Below, in pieces: positions 45,030 to 54,836 of a stretch of DNA of 64,000 nucleotides; position 1 is the stretch's first letter, and each line of letters starts with the position of its first letter. Position numbers and translations under genes: made by a program. Below the pieces are notes generated by a model. The model made no database searches. It was not told where the DNA came from and was given only the letters and a program-made list of their open reading frames with translations. Source of the DNA: Chloroflexota bacterium (GTDB lineage: Bacteria; Chloroflexota; Dehalococcoidia; UBA2979); assembly GCA_002716405.1 (NCBI GenBank), contig PBBA01000005.1, positions 42,456 to 106,455 on the forward strand, written 5' to 3'.

Positions 45030-47729
45030 CTAAGAACTCTCAAATGAAGAGGTGGCTTTATCACTTAATATTCGATAACACTCTTTCCGTAATGAATCCA
45101 ATGCTTCCTGTATTTGTGATAATTCTTTACCGCCGGCCTGGGCAAATTCAGCTCGCCCCCCCCCGGAACCACCACAAATATTAGCCGCAAATCGAACTAA
45201 AACATCAGCTTTCAAACCATTTTCTATAGCAGTTTTAGACGAAGCTGTCATGAGAAATGGTTTGGAATCTACTTCAGTAGCAATACATACAAATACGTTA
45301 TCTAACTGTGATCGAATTCTATCAACAATTAGTCTTGATGTTTCCACCGAACCGGAATCCAAAAATTCTACAATTATTGAGGTAGAATCACTTTGAGTGG
45401 TCGATTTTACAAGTTCATCTGCGTGGATTTTAGCAATCGTTGTTAAAGTTTCTTCGACACGTTTTCGCTCAGTATTCAGTTGATCTTCTAGTGAATTGAT
45501 TCTTTGTGGTAAATCTTCTATGGGAACTTTAAATTTTTGAACAAGTAAGTCCAGTGTATTCATTCTATTCGTAATCAAAGCTTCAGCTTCTGGTCCTGTA
45601 ACTGCTTCAATACGACGTAATCCTGCGCCAATACTAGATTCAGAAACAATTTGCATACGCCCAATTTGACCAGTCGAATGAATATGTGTTCCACCACAAA
45701 ATTCACTACTGAAACATCCAGCTTCAGTAGAATGACTATGTGGAGTGACACAATATTCTACCACCCTAACTTGATCTTGATACTTGTCTTCAAAAAAAGC
45801 CACTGCACCCCTCTCAATTGCTTCATCATATGGCAGTACAAATGTTGAACCAACAATGTCATCCCGAACTTTTTCATTGACAAGAGCTTGTATAGATTGC
45901 AAATTTTCGTGAGTCGGTGCTTCCGGATGCGTATAATCAAACCTCAGTCGATCAGGACCAACATAAGATCCTGCTTGTTTTACATGTGTACCTAATTCTT
46001 TACGTAAAGCAGAATGTAGCAAATGCGTGGCAGTATGATTACGCATAGCACCCAAACGAAACTCACTATTAACACGAGTTTCTACGTCATTACCTGTAGC
46101 GATATTTCCTTCTAGCATTTGACCAAAATGAACAATTGCATCACCGAATTTTTGAGTATCTTCAACTGAAAATTTTCCAGTGGTGGTGATTATTTCACCA
46201 TGATCGCCTATTTGCCCACCTCCTTCAGGATAGAAGGATGTAGATTCAAGAATAATTTCGGCACGATCACCAGTATTCAATTCTTGAACAATCATTTCAT
46301 CATGCATCAAAATAAGAACATTAGATTGATCAATAATTTTTTCGTATCCCGTAAATTTTGATTTCAACCCTAAAGATGCGTATCGAGCTTGACGATCGCT
46401 TTCATTTTCAGCAAAATTTTCCTCACCTTTTGAACGCTCTCGTTGTGCATCCATTTCATTTGCAAAACCTTTTTCATCAATTGAAAAATTATTGATCTGA
46501 GCAACTTCACGTGTTAATTCAGGAGGTAATCCATGAGTGTCATACAATATAAACATTTCGCGACCAGGGATTTCTTTTTGTGCACTATGGGTTTTCATAA
46601 CATCATTTAAGAGTTCCAATCCAACAGAAAGTGTCTGTTGGAATCTAGATTCTTCAGCAGTGGCAACGCGCAATAAAAATTCTCGTTGCTTTTCTAATTC
46701 AGGGTGATTAGCTGACGAAACAGAAATAGCAGAACCAACTACATCACCAAAAAAAGGCTTAGTGATTCCCATTTGATAACCAAAATACACAGCCCTTCTG
46801 ATGAGACGTCTAAGAACATAACCACGACCCTCATTACTTGGCAATACACCATCTGCTACTAAATAAGCAAATGCACGTGCATGCTCAGTAATAACCCTCA
46901 AGCCATTAGCACTTTGATCGCCTGAATCAGGGCTATAGTGAACCCCCGTAACCTTTTCAGCTGATTTCAAAATAGAACGTAATTCATCAGTTTCATAGGC
47001 ACTACGTACTCCTTGCAAAACTGCTGCTAACCTTTCTAAACCGGCACCGGTATCAATATTCGCTGCAGGAAGATCTTCTCTGGTACCATCTTCATGTTGA
47101 TAGTATGCCATAAATACAAGATTCCAAATTTCTAAAAATCTACCTGTATCCAAGGCTGGATGATCTTTATCTGGGTCATAATTAGAATCTTCAATAACTG
47201 GCGTACCAAAGTCATAATGTAACTCTGAACATGGCCCACATGGCCCACTATCACCAGGGGGCCCCCAATAGTTACCTTGTTCGGCTGTGTATCGTAGAAT
47301 CTTCTCTTCTGGAATACCTTTCTTTTTCCATAAATCGTAAGCTTCATCGTCATCAACATATACAGTGGCCCACAGCCGATTTTTATCAATACCAAGCACT
47401 TCAGTTAGAAATTCCCAAGCCCAATCTATAGATTCACTCTTAAAATAATCTCCGACTGAGAAATTACCTAACATTTCAAATAAAGTAAGGTGGTTTTCAT
47501 CGCCAACTTCCTCAACATCAGTCGTTCGGAAACATCTTTGAATTGAAGTTAAACGAGATGCAGGAGGTGATTCTAACCCCATAAAATATGGCTTAAATTG
47601 AACCATTCCTGCTGTAGTAAATAGTAATGTAGGATCACCATGAGGGACTAATGATGCAGGGGGAATAACACGATGATTTCGTGTTTCGAAAAAATTCAAA
47701 AAAACTTTTCTTAATTCATCAACTTTCAA
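45030..47729 (-). CDS. alaS: alanyl-tRNA synthetase
   Basis: Class II synthetase with editing. From TTG 47729 the protein is ~899 residues: catalytic domain (FFETRNHRVIPPASLVPHGDPTLLFTTAGM, FTTAGMVQFKP), helical tRNA-binding domain, editing domain with HTATHLLHSAL and CGGTHIHSTGQIG (zinc site), and a C-terminal DHHA1 domain with CGGSGGGRAEFAQAGGK. The TTG start gives MKVDELRKVFLNFF, the usual N-terminus; GGGGTG precedes it by six bases. A TTG at 47762 is an alternative with an unusual extension. It heads alaS-ruvX-mltG. Confidence 0.97.
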   Translation of the reverse strand: MKVDELRKVFLNFFETRNHRVIPPASLVPHGDPTLLFTTAGMVQFKPYFMGLESPPASRLTSIQRCFRTTDVEEVGDENHLTLFEMLGNFSVGDYFKSESIDWAWEFLTEVLGIDKNRLWATVYVDDDEAYDLWKKKGIPEEKILRYTAEQGNYWGPPGDSGPCGPCSELHYDFGTPVIEDSNYDPDKDHPALDTGRFLEIWNLVFMAYYQHEDGTREDLPAANIDTGAGLERLAAVLQGVRSAYETDELRSILKSAEKVTGVHYSPDSGDQSANGLRVITEHARAFAYLVADGVLPSNEGRGYVLRRLIRRAVYFGYQMGITKPFFGDVVGSAISVSSANHPELEKQREFLLRVATAEESRFQQTLSVGLELLNDVMKTHSAQKEIPGREMFILYDTHGLPPELTREVAQINNFSIDEKGFANEMDAQRERSKGEENFAENESDRQARYASLGLKSKFTGYEKIIDQSNVLILMHDEMIVQELNTGDRAEIILESTSFYPEGGGQIGDHGEIITTTGKFSVEDTQKFGDAIVHFGQMLEGNIATGNDVETRVNSEFRLGAMRNHTATHLLHSALRKELGTHVKQAGSYVGPDRLRFDYTHPEAPTHENLQSIQALVNEKVRDDIVGSTFVLPYDEAIERGAVAFFEDKYQDQVRVVEYCVTPHSHSTEAGCFSSEFCGGTHIHSTGQIGRMQIVSESSIGAGLRRIEAVTGPEAEALITNRMNTLDLLVQKFKVPIEDLPQRINSLEDQLNTERKRVEETLTTIAKIHADELVKSTTQSDSTSIIVEFLDSGSVETSRLIVDRIRSQLDNVFVCIATEVDSKPFLMTASSKTAIENGLKADVLVRFAANICGGSGGGRAEFAQAGGKELSQIQEALDSLRKECYRILSDKATSSFESS

Positions 47730-47804
47730 TCGAACACCCCAATTTTTGATAATCTTTACCAATAAATATCAATTTTTTACAGGTTTATCAGATATCTTGT
47801 ACAT

Positions 47805-47819
47805 CTAGCGTAACGCTAG
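47805..47819. repeat. inverted repeat in the alaS/glmU divergent gap
   Basis: CTAGCG-TAA-CGCTAG is a perfect 6-bp stem with a 3-nt loop between alaS (leftward) and glmU (rightward). The gap of about 215 bp must hold both promoters; no consensus pair is clear. The repeat may be an operator or a leader hairpin of alaS. Confidence 0.4.
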
Positions 47820-47945
47820 GGTAGAATGCACTATAAGAAGCAGTCAATGATAGGATATCCCTTTTTTGAATGTTAGTGAAAAATTAGGCTACATGGTATA
47901 GCCAAGTATCACCAACATATACAATACAAGAGAAAGATTAATATT

Positions 47946-49313
47946 GTGACTGAAAGTAATATTCATACTACTAACGATTGGGCTGCAATTGCATTGGCTG
48001 CAGGTAGTGGTAGTAGAATGTCATCAAAGTTACCTAAAGTCCTTCATCAAATAGCAGGTATACCTATTATTTGTCATGTACTAGATGCACTCGACCAAGT
48101 AGATATCAATAAAGTGATACTAGTAACAAACCCAGAAAATAATAATATACTAAGTGAGATCAAACCTGAAATACCCTGTGTAATTCAAAATACACCACTT
48201 GGAACAGGAAATGCTGTTTCAGTGGCTTATGAAATAGTAGGCAGTTTTAAAAATACAATAATAATTAATGGTGACCTTCCTCTTATAACTAAAGAAACAA
48301 TTCAGAATTTAATGAAACAACATTCAGATTCCAATAATACGATTACACTCGCAAGCACAATAATTGATAATCCGCAAGGGTATGGTCGATTAAAAAAAGA
48401 AAATGAAACAGTCACAGAAATAGTAGAACAAAGTGAACTATCAGAAGAAAATGAAAAGCTAAGTGAGGTTAATGTAGGAATTTACGCTGTAAAAACGGAA
48501 TGGTTAAATGATGCCTTGGCATCTTTAAAACCTCATGACAACGGTGAGTATTTTTTCACTGATATAATCGATATAGCAACACGGCAAAAAATAGCTATCC
48601 ATACATATGAATTGAATGATCCAAATGAAGCAGTGCAAGTTAATAATCGTATCGAGCTCGCAAACGCTGAACAGATAATGCAAAACAATATACGTGAACA
48701 AATTATGTTGAATGGCACTACTATGGTGGACCCTCGTTCAACCTTTATTGACAAAAACGTGGTTATTGGACAAGACACTATACTAGAACCTGGCGTTCAT
48801 CTATCTGGAAACACAGAAATCGGCTTTGGGTGCCATATCGGCCCTAATGCCAATATCGTTAATACAAAAATAGGCGATAATGTTAAAATAGGAGCATCCA
48901 CAATCGAAATGTCTGTCATTGGAAATAATGTATCAATCGGACCTTATTGCCATCTCCGAGAAGGAAGTAAGATTGCAGACGAAGTTAATTTAGGAAATTA
49001 CGTAGAAATCAAACATTCTACTATTGGTAGGCATACAAAGATTGGACATTTTACATATATCGGTGATTCAATTGTAGGTGAACTGGTAAATATAGGTGCA
49101 GGGACTATTACTGCTAATTTTGATGGGAAAGAAAAACATCAAACGGTTATCGAAGACGGATCATTTATTGGAGTGAATTCTGTCTTAATTGCACCTGTAA
49201 GAGTTGGAAGAAAATCAAAAACTGGAGCTGGAACTATAGTCACAAAAGACGTACCACCAGAATCTTTAGTAGTTGGAGCTCCTGGTCGGATACGATCAGG
49301 GAAAGGGGAATAA
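47946..49313 (+). CDS. glmU: bifunctional UDP-N-acetylglucosamine pyrophosphorylase / glucosamine-1-phosphate N-acetyltransferase
   Basis: Makes UDP-GlcNAc for peptidoglycan. The 455-residue protein matches E. coli GlmU in length. N-terminal pyrophosphorylase: LAAGSGSRMSSKLPKVLHQI (nucleotide loop), QNTPLGTGNAV, INGDLPLI. C-terminal left-handed beta-helix with hexapeptide repeats (e.g. IGFGCHIGPNANIVNTKIGDN) and the acetyl-CoA site region NYVEIKHSTIG...GAGTITANFDGKEKHQT. GTG start. GlmS lies at 61.0-62.8 kb, so two of the three enzymes from fructose-6-P are in this window; GlmM is not. Confidence 0.96.
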   Translation: MTESNIHTTNDWAAIALAAGSGSRMSSKLPKVLHQIAGIPIICHVLDALDQVDINKVILVTNPENNNILSEIKPEIPCVIQNTPLGTGNAVSVAYEIVGSFKNTIIINGDLPLITKETIQNLMKQHSDSNNTITLASTIIDNPQGYGRLKKENETVTEIVEQSELSEENEKLSEVNVGIYAVKTEWLNDALASLKPHDNGEYFFTDIIDIATRQKIAIHTYELNDPNEAVQVNNRIELANAEQIMQNNIREQIMLNGTTMVDPRSTFIDKNVVIGQDTILEPGVHLSGNTEIGFGCHIGPNANIVNTKIGDNVKIGASTIEMSVIGNNVSIGPYCHLREGSKIADEVNLGNYVEIKHSTIGRHTKIGHFTYIGDSIVGELVNIGAGTITANFDGKEKHQTVIEDGSFIGVNSVLIAPVRVGRKSKTGAGTIVTKDVPPESLVVGAPGRIRSGKGE

Positions 49314-49349
49314 CTGGTATCAATAGAATATATTGATACTCGATAACTT

Positions 49350-50660
49350 TTGGATAATAGCTTAGCCATAATCGTTGTTTCATTAATTTTTTTTATAACG
49401 ATAATTCTTCTCATTGTTATAGCTGCTGCTGAGGCAGGTATATCTGGACTATCTCGAGGCCGTATTCGTACAGATAGACTAGATGGACTGAGTGAACTTC
49501 TGCTTGATTATGTTCGCCAAAGACAGAGAATTCTTAGATACCTGAGTATAGCTACCACAGCAGTGGTGGTCGCCTTTACCGCAACATTTCACTACGTAGT
49601 GTCTATTAATTACACCCTTAATTTACAAACTATTTTAATAAGTGCAGTATGCTCCTTTGTTTTAGTTGCTTTTATACGACAAACAACTAGGTCAATTGTT
49701 TCTATAGATCCTGAAAAATGGGGAGGGCGCTTAACTCTACCTATACAAATTCTTCAAAATGCATTTAGCCCTCTAGTATGGGGTGTAAACATGCCCATCA
49801 GTATGGTTCTACGTCTTTTGGGTAGCAATGATCAAATTCGAGAAGCGAATCCTGCAGAGGAATTAATCGGTCTAATTGAAATTACCGATGATATCGAAGA
49901 ACCGGTAATGATCGAACAGCGAAGAATGATGCGCGGAATAATAGAAATGAGTGATCAAACAGTTCGAGAATTGATGACCCCACGAACTGATCTGATCGGA
50001 GTATCAAACGAAGCATCTATCGGTGATGTCATGAAAATTATTGGTGAATCTGGTTATAGCCGTATACCACTCTTTGACGAATCTATTGACTCAATATTGG
50101 GAGTGATCTACGCAAAGGATTTACTTGCCTACTTAAGAAGTGGTGATATGACTCCTCGATTAGCTGATATTTGTAGACCAGCATATTTTGTTCCCGAAAC
50201 GAAACGTGCTGATGAATTACTTGCTGACTTTAGGAAAGACCAAGTTCATTTAGCTATTGCAATTGATGAATACGGAGGAACATCAGGAGTAGTATCCGTA
50301 GAAGATCTATTGGAGGAAATTGTAGGTGAAATTACTGATGAATATGATATCGAAGAATTAGAGGTAGAACATATTAGTAAAGGAGAATTTCTAGTAGATG
50401 CACGAATGACAATAGATGAATTAGAAGAATTATGTCATGTTAATATAGAGGCAGAAGACTTTGACACAGTGGGAGGGTTAATCTTTACTTTACTAGGAAG
50501 ATTAGCTTCTCCTGGTGATATAACTTCTACTAGAACTGAAGATGGTGAAATCGATCCACAAGGATTAAATCTTCGCGTCATGTCAGTTATTGGAAGAAGA
50601 ATTAAAAAAGTACATATCACAAAAGCAAATATAGAAATTGAGAACACTCATGACGACTAA
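49350..50660 (+). CDS. CorC/HlyC-family protein with DUF21-like membrane domain and CBS pair
   Basis: A 436-residue integral membrane protein of the CNNM/HlyC-CorC group, linked to divalent-cation (Mg/Co) efflux. The first ~150 residues hold three or four hydrophobic segments. Then come RRMMRGIIEMSDQTVRELMTPRTDL, two CBS domains (GYSRIPLFDESIDSILGVIYAKDLL and HLAIAIDEYGGTSGVVSVEDLLEEIVGEITDEYD), and a C-terminal CorC_HlyC domain (LVDARMTIDELEELC). TTG start at 49350. It overlaps the topA start, so the two are translationally coupled. Confidence 0.87.
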   Translation: MDNSLAIIVVSLIFFITIILLIVIAAAEAGISGLSRGRIRTDRLDGLSELLLDYVRQRQRILRYLSIATTAVVVAFTATFHYVVSINYTLNLQTILISAVCSFVLVAFIRQTTRSIVSIDPEKWGGRLTLPIQILQNAFSPLVWGVNMPISMVLRLLGSNDQIREANPAEELIGLIEITDDIEEPVMIEQRRMMRGIIEMSDQTVRELMTPRTDLIGVSNEASIGDVMKIIGESGYSRIPLFDESIDSILGVIYAKDLLAYLRSGDMTPRLADICRPAYFVPETKRADELLADFRKDQVHLAIAIDEYGGTSGVVSVEDLLEEIVGEITDEYDIEELEVEHISKGEFLVDARMTIDELEELCHVNIEAEDFDTVGGLIFTLLGRLASPGDITSTRTEDGEIDPQGLNLRVMSVIGRRIKKVHITKANIEIENTHDD

Positions 50661-53331
50661 ACGATTAGTGATAGTTGAATCACCTGCCAAAGCAAGAACT
50701 ATATCGCAATTTCTAGGAACAGATTATCTCGTTGAATCTTCAATTGGACATATCAGAGATCTTCCATCTTCCGCAGCACAAATACCTAAAAAATATAAAA
50801 AAGAGAGCTGGGCACGTTTAGGAGTAAACATTGGAAAAGATTTTCAGCCGCTTTATGTGGTTCCTCCTGATAAGAAAAAAACTGTGACAAGCTTAAAAAA
50901 TATCTTGAAAGAAGTAGACGAAGTATATCTTGCAACTGATGAAGATCGCGAAGGCGAAGCAATTGCATGGCATCTCTTACAAGAACTCAAACCAAAAGTA
51001 CCAGTACATCGTATGGTATTCCATGAAATCACTAGTGAAGCAATTCAAGAAGCCTTAGACAACACACGATCAATCGATGAAAATCTCGTGGAAGCACAAG
51101 AAACAAGGCGTATTCTAGATCGATTAGTAGGATATGAAATTTCTCCCGTTTTATGGAAAAAAGTAAAACCACGACTATCTGCAGGGCGTGTACAATCTGT
51201 TGTCGTAAGACTAATAGTAGAACAAGAACGCAAACGCATGGGATTTGTCAGATCTAACTATTGGGGAGTTGAAACTACAATCAGTACTTCATTAAGTAAA
51301 TCAGAGACTTTCTCTGCAAGGCTAATTGAGATCAATAATCAAAAAATAGCAACTGGTAAAGATTTTAACCCGCAAAATGGTAAAATTGACAACGAAAATA
51401 CAGTCGTATTAGTAAATGAAAATATTGCCACCAATATTGCAACAGAGCTTACTTCAGCGTCACTTAAGGTAAGTGATCTCCGTGAACGCCCCTTTTCGCA
51501 AAACCCACCTGCACCGTTCATAACTTCAACATTACAACAAGAGGCAGGTCGAAAACTACGTTATAGTGCACAAAGAACTATGCAAGTTGCACAAAGATTA
51601 TATGAAAATGGATACATCACTTATATGCGTACCGATTCTACTAATCTTTCAGATCAGGCAATTAATGCTGCACGAACTCAAATCGCTCAAATGTATGGTG
51701 ACAAATTCCTTCCAGACTCGGCACGACGTCATAAACTATCTGCAAAAGCTGCACAAGAAGCACATGAGGCTATCCGACCAAGTGGTGAAATTTTCAGAAC
51801 ACCAGAAAGTCTAAAAAATAACATCGATCAAGATGCTTTTCAGCTTTATGAATTGATTTGGAAACGAACAATAGCATCGCAAATGCAAAATGCTGAGGGA
51901 ATGCGTACACAAGTAAGATTAAGTTATACCAGTGAAAAATATGGTGAGCTTAGCTTTCAATCATCAGGGAAAGTCATTCTTTTCCCTGGTTTTCTAAGGG
52001 CATACGTTGAAGGTAGTGACGATCCAGAAGCCGCATTAGATGATCAAGAACGAATTTTACCTACATTGCATCTAGAGCAAACGTTACCAGTAAATCATTC
52101 TAATCCAACTTCACATGAAACGCAGGCACCTAATAGATGGACCGAAGCTAGTCTAGTTAGAGAACTTGAAGAACGTGGGATAGGTAGACCTTCAACATAT
52201 GCATCAATTATTCAAACTATCCAAGATCGTGGATATGTTTGGAAAAAAGGGTCAACGTTAATACCAACATTCATGGCTTTTGCTACAACAAGATTACTGG
52301 AGGGGCATTTTCCTGAACTAATTGATTATGAATTTACCGCACGAATGGAAACACATCTGGATGCTATTGCACAGGGAGACAAAGAGGGGCGTCCTTGGCT
52401 ACACAATTTTTATTTTGGTGATGACAATATTAAAAATACAGAACCACGTCTTCAAAAAGGGCTCCATGAAACAATTAGTACTGGATGGGAAGATATTGAT
52501 GCACGTTCGATCTGTTCTGTGCCAATTGGAACAAATGAAAACGGTGACCCCATCGTTGTTCGTGTAGGAAGATTTGGAACTCAAATACAAGAAGGAGAAA
52601 ATCCAAAACGTGCCGACTTACCATTGGAGATTCCTCCAGATGAAATCACTATTGCTGTTGCAAATAAATTATTAAGTGAAGCAAAATTAGCAGATTTACC
52701 CTTAGGTAATCACCCTAATGGATCACCCATCTATCTAAAAACTGGAAGATATGGACCTTACGTTCAATTAGGAGAAGATCCTGAAAGAGATGAAAAAGGG
52801 AAAGTAAAAAAAGACGCTATAGTCCCTAAAAGATCAAGCCTTTGGGAAGGGTTAGAAATGAGCACTATTACTCTAGAGGATGCGCTAGAATTACTTTCAT
52901 ACCCTAAAGTAATAGGAATGCATCCACATAATGATACTGAAATCACTGCACAAGATGGTCCAAATGGTCCCTATATAAAATGTGGCGACGAAAATAGAAG
53001 CCTTAACGACATAGAACATATGAAAAATATTAATTTAGATGAAGCAATAGCATTATTAGCTGAACCGCGAAGACGACGAGGACAGAGAACATCCAAACAA
53101 ATTATTGCGCAACTCGGACCTCATCCAAGTAGTGGAAGTACTATTCAAGTTCGCAATGGCAGATTTGGTCCATACGTAACCGATGGGATCGTTAATGCTT
53201 CTATACCTAATACGAGAGATCCTCAAAAAATCGAACTAGAAGATGCAATCAATCTTATAGCTTCCCGTGAGGAAAAACTACGATCCGAAGGCAAAGATCC
53301 ACGTGTAAAGGCAACAAAAAGAAAAAAATAA
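50650..53331 (+). CDS. topA: DNA topoisomerase I (type IA)
   Basis: Relaxes negative supercoils. From ATG 50650 the protein has ~893 residues. The Toprim domain opens with RLVIVESPAKART (E at ~10) and has D97-E98-D99 in LATDEDREGEAIAWHL; the catalytic tyrosine is Y325 in YITYMRTDSTN. The C-terminal ~300 residues have no four-cysteine zinc fingers but about four tandem topoisomerase C-terminal repeats, recognisable by G-R-F-G-T/P-Y-V type strands (RVGRFGTQI, KTGRYGPYV, DGPNGPYIK, RNGRFGPYV), the glycine-rich type of actinobacteria and Chloroflexota. The ATG overlaps the previous stop by 11 bp; a TTG at 50638 is alternative. Confidence 0.96.
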   Translation: MTTKRLVIVESPAKARTISQFLGTDYLVESSIGHIRDLPSSAAQIPKKYKKESWARLGVNIGKDFQPLYVVPPDKKKTVTSLKNILKEVDEVYLATDEDREGEAIAWHLLQELKPKVPVHRMVFHEITSEAIQEALDNTRSIDENLVEAQETRRILDRLVGYEISPVLWKKVKPRLSAGRVQSVVVRLIVEQERKRMGFVRSNYWGVETTISTSLSKSETFSARLIEINNQKIATGKDFNPQNGKIDNENTVVLVNENIATNIATELTSASLKVSDLRERPFSQNPPAPFITSTLQQEAGRKLRYSAQRTMQVAQRLYENGYITYMRTDSTNLSDQAINAARTQIAQMYGDKFLPDSARRHKLSAKAAQEAHEAIRPSGEIFRTPESLKNNIDQDAFQLYELIWKRTIASQMQNAEGMRTQVRLSYTSEKYGELSFQSSGKVILFPGFLRAYVEGSDDPEAALDDQERILPTLHLEQTLPVNHSNPTSHETQAPNRWTEASLVRELEERGIGRPSTYASIIQTIQDRGYVWKKGSTLIPTFMAFATTRLLEGHFPELIDYEFTARMETHLDAIAQGDKEGRPWLHNFYFGDDNIKNTEPRLQKGLHETISTGWEDIDARSICSVPIGTNENGDPIVVRVGRFGTQIQEGENPKRADLPLEIPPDEITIAVANKLLSEAKLADLPLGNHPNGSPIYLKTGRYGPYVQLGEDPERDEKGKVKKDAIVPKRSSLWEGLEMSTITLEDALELLSYPKVIGMHPHNDTEITAQDGPNGPYIKCGDENRSLNDIEHMKNINLDEAIALLAEPRRRRGQRTSKQIIAQLGPHPSSGSTIQVRNGRFGPYVTDGIVNASIPNTRDPQKIELEDAINLIASREEKLRSEGKDPRVKATKRKK

Positions 53332-53409
53332 AAACATAAGGTACAAATATTTGAACTTGCCTTAATGCTCCAAAGTACCCTAGCCTTAAATAAAGGGAAA
53401 AATGAAGTT

Positions 53410-54396
53410 ATGGCAATACAACCTTCTGAGTTAAATTTTAAAATACCCCAAAAATCCGAACAAGCGCTTGATCATTATCTCAATCACTTAGGAAACGTAC
53501 GCAGAAGATCTGAATTCACCATTCGCAACTACAGAAACGACCTTCTACATTTCTTAACTTTTCTAAATGACTTAGAAATTCCTTATACGGAAGCAAGTAG
53601 AAGAATAGGTCGAGCATATCTTGCTGATTTAAAAATTAATGACGTTGCCTCAGGTTCTATAAGAAGAAAAGCGACTACGATAGCAACATTCTATCGCTGG
53701 TTAGATCAAGAAGGATACCAACTATCCCCTCCTGAGGGTGATTCAATCTTAAGATTAAAGCCTCCCAAAAAGGAACGTACACTTCCATATTTTCTCTCTG
53801 AAAAAGAAACTGAAGACTTGATCGCTTCTAATGATGTAAGCACACCTAGTGGGTTACGTGATCGTGCTATCATTGAATTACTTTATGGTGCAGGACTAAG
53901 AGTCAGTGAGTTAGTAAAAATAAAATTATCAGATCTTAATTTCGAAGATAAGCAGGTGTTTGTGACTGGAAAAGGTGACAAATCAAGAATCTGTTTGTTC
54001 GGAAATCCTGCGGCTAATATTTTAAGACAATATATCGAAATAGGAAGAAAAGAAATCTCAACAAAAACCTCTGAATATCTTTTTATTAACCGTTTTGGCG
54101 AGCAACTATCAACACGATCTGTACAAAGGCTAGTTAAAAAATCGGGAATAAAAGCAGATATACAACAACCTGTCTACCCACACTTATTAAGGCATACCTT
54201 TGCAACACATATGTTAGATAACGATGCAGATCTACGGATAGTACAACACTTATTAGGACATAGTTCGGCTGATACAACACAAATTTATACTGCAGTTGCA
54301 CACAAACAACAAAAAGAAGTGATTACCTCTGCTTTGCAAAAAGCTAGAAACCCACAATCAAAAAAACTCAACCAACAGCACTTGGAGGAAATGTGA
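53410..54396 (+). CDS. tyrosine recombinase of the XerC/XerD family
   Basis: Chromosome-dimer-resolving recombinase. From ATG 53410 it is ~328 residues: N-terminal SAM-like core-binding domain (DHYLNHLGNVRRRSEFTIRNY), then the catalytic domain with R in GAGLRVSELVKIKL, K in TGKGDKSR, H-x-x-R in PHLLRHTFATHML, H in HLLGHSSADTTQIY and the catalytic Y in that last motif. The topA-xer order is typical of the housekeeping Xer rather than an integrase. ATG 53365 is possible, but AAAGGGA precedes only the later ATG. XerC and XerD cannot be told apart; a single Xer is possible. Confidence 0.9.
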   Translation: MAIQPSELNFKIPQKSEQALDHYLNHLGNVRRRSEFTIRNYRNDLLHFLTFLNDLEIPYTEASRRIGRAYLADLKINDVASGSIRRKATTIATFYRWLDQEGYQLSPPEGDSILRLKPPKKERTLPYFLSEKETEDLIASNDVSTPSGLRDRAIIELLYGAGLRVSELVKIKLSDLNFEDKQVFVTGKGDKSRICLFGNPAANILRQYIEIGRKEISTKTSEYLFINRFGEQLSTRSVQRLVKKSGIKADIQQPVYPHLLRHTFATHMLDNDADLRIVQHLLGHSSADTTQIYTAVAHKQQKEVITSALQKARNPQSKKLNQQHLEEM

Positions 54397-54830
54397 AAAT
54401 ATTTGTAATAAATGGACCAAATCTAAATCTACTTGGCGAAAGAGAACCTGAAATATATGGTAACCAAACGCTACCTGAAATTGAAAATATTATTACTGAA
54501 CATGCGAAAAAACTCAATAATGTACAAATAGAATTTTATCAATCCAATCATGAAGGTGAAATAATTGACGCATTACATTCACATCGTGAATGCGATGGAA
54601 TAATAATTAACGCTGGTGCACTAACACACAGCTCAACTGCAATATCTGATGCATTACAATCGATAGATCTACCAGCTATAGAAGTGCACTTAAGTAACAC
54701 CAATGCACGCTCAGAAGAATGGCGGCATCATTCATATTTATCACCGGTTTGTTGGGGTGTAATTATGGGTTTTGGACATTTGAGTTATACTGCAGCTTTA
54801 GATTTACTGTACGAACGACTATCTAGGTAA
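54393..54830 (+). CDS. aroQ: 3-dehydroquinate dehydratase, type II
   Basis: Small dodecameric type II enzyme of the shikimate pathway. The 145-residue protein has NGPNLNLLGEREPEIYG (R and Y of the active site), FYQSNHEGEIID, INAGALTHSS and the C-terminal EVHLSNTNARSEEWRHHSYLSPVCWGVIMGFG. It starts at GTG inside the ATGTGA overlap with the Xer gene (4 bp), so they are coupled. It sits apart from the other aro genes (minus-strand cluster at 39-43 kb) but completes the step between AroB and AroE. Confidence 0.96.
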   Translation: MKIFVINGPNLNLLGEREPEIYGNQTLPEIENIITEHAKKLNNVQIEFYQSNHEGEIIDALHSHRECDGIIINAGALTHSSTAISDALQSIDLPAIEVHLSNTNARSEEWRHHSYLSPVCWGVIMGFGHLSYTAALDLLYERLSR

Positions 54831-54836
54831 TAATCA

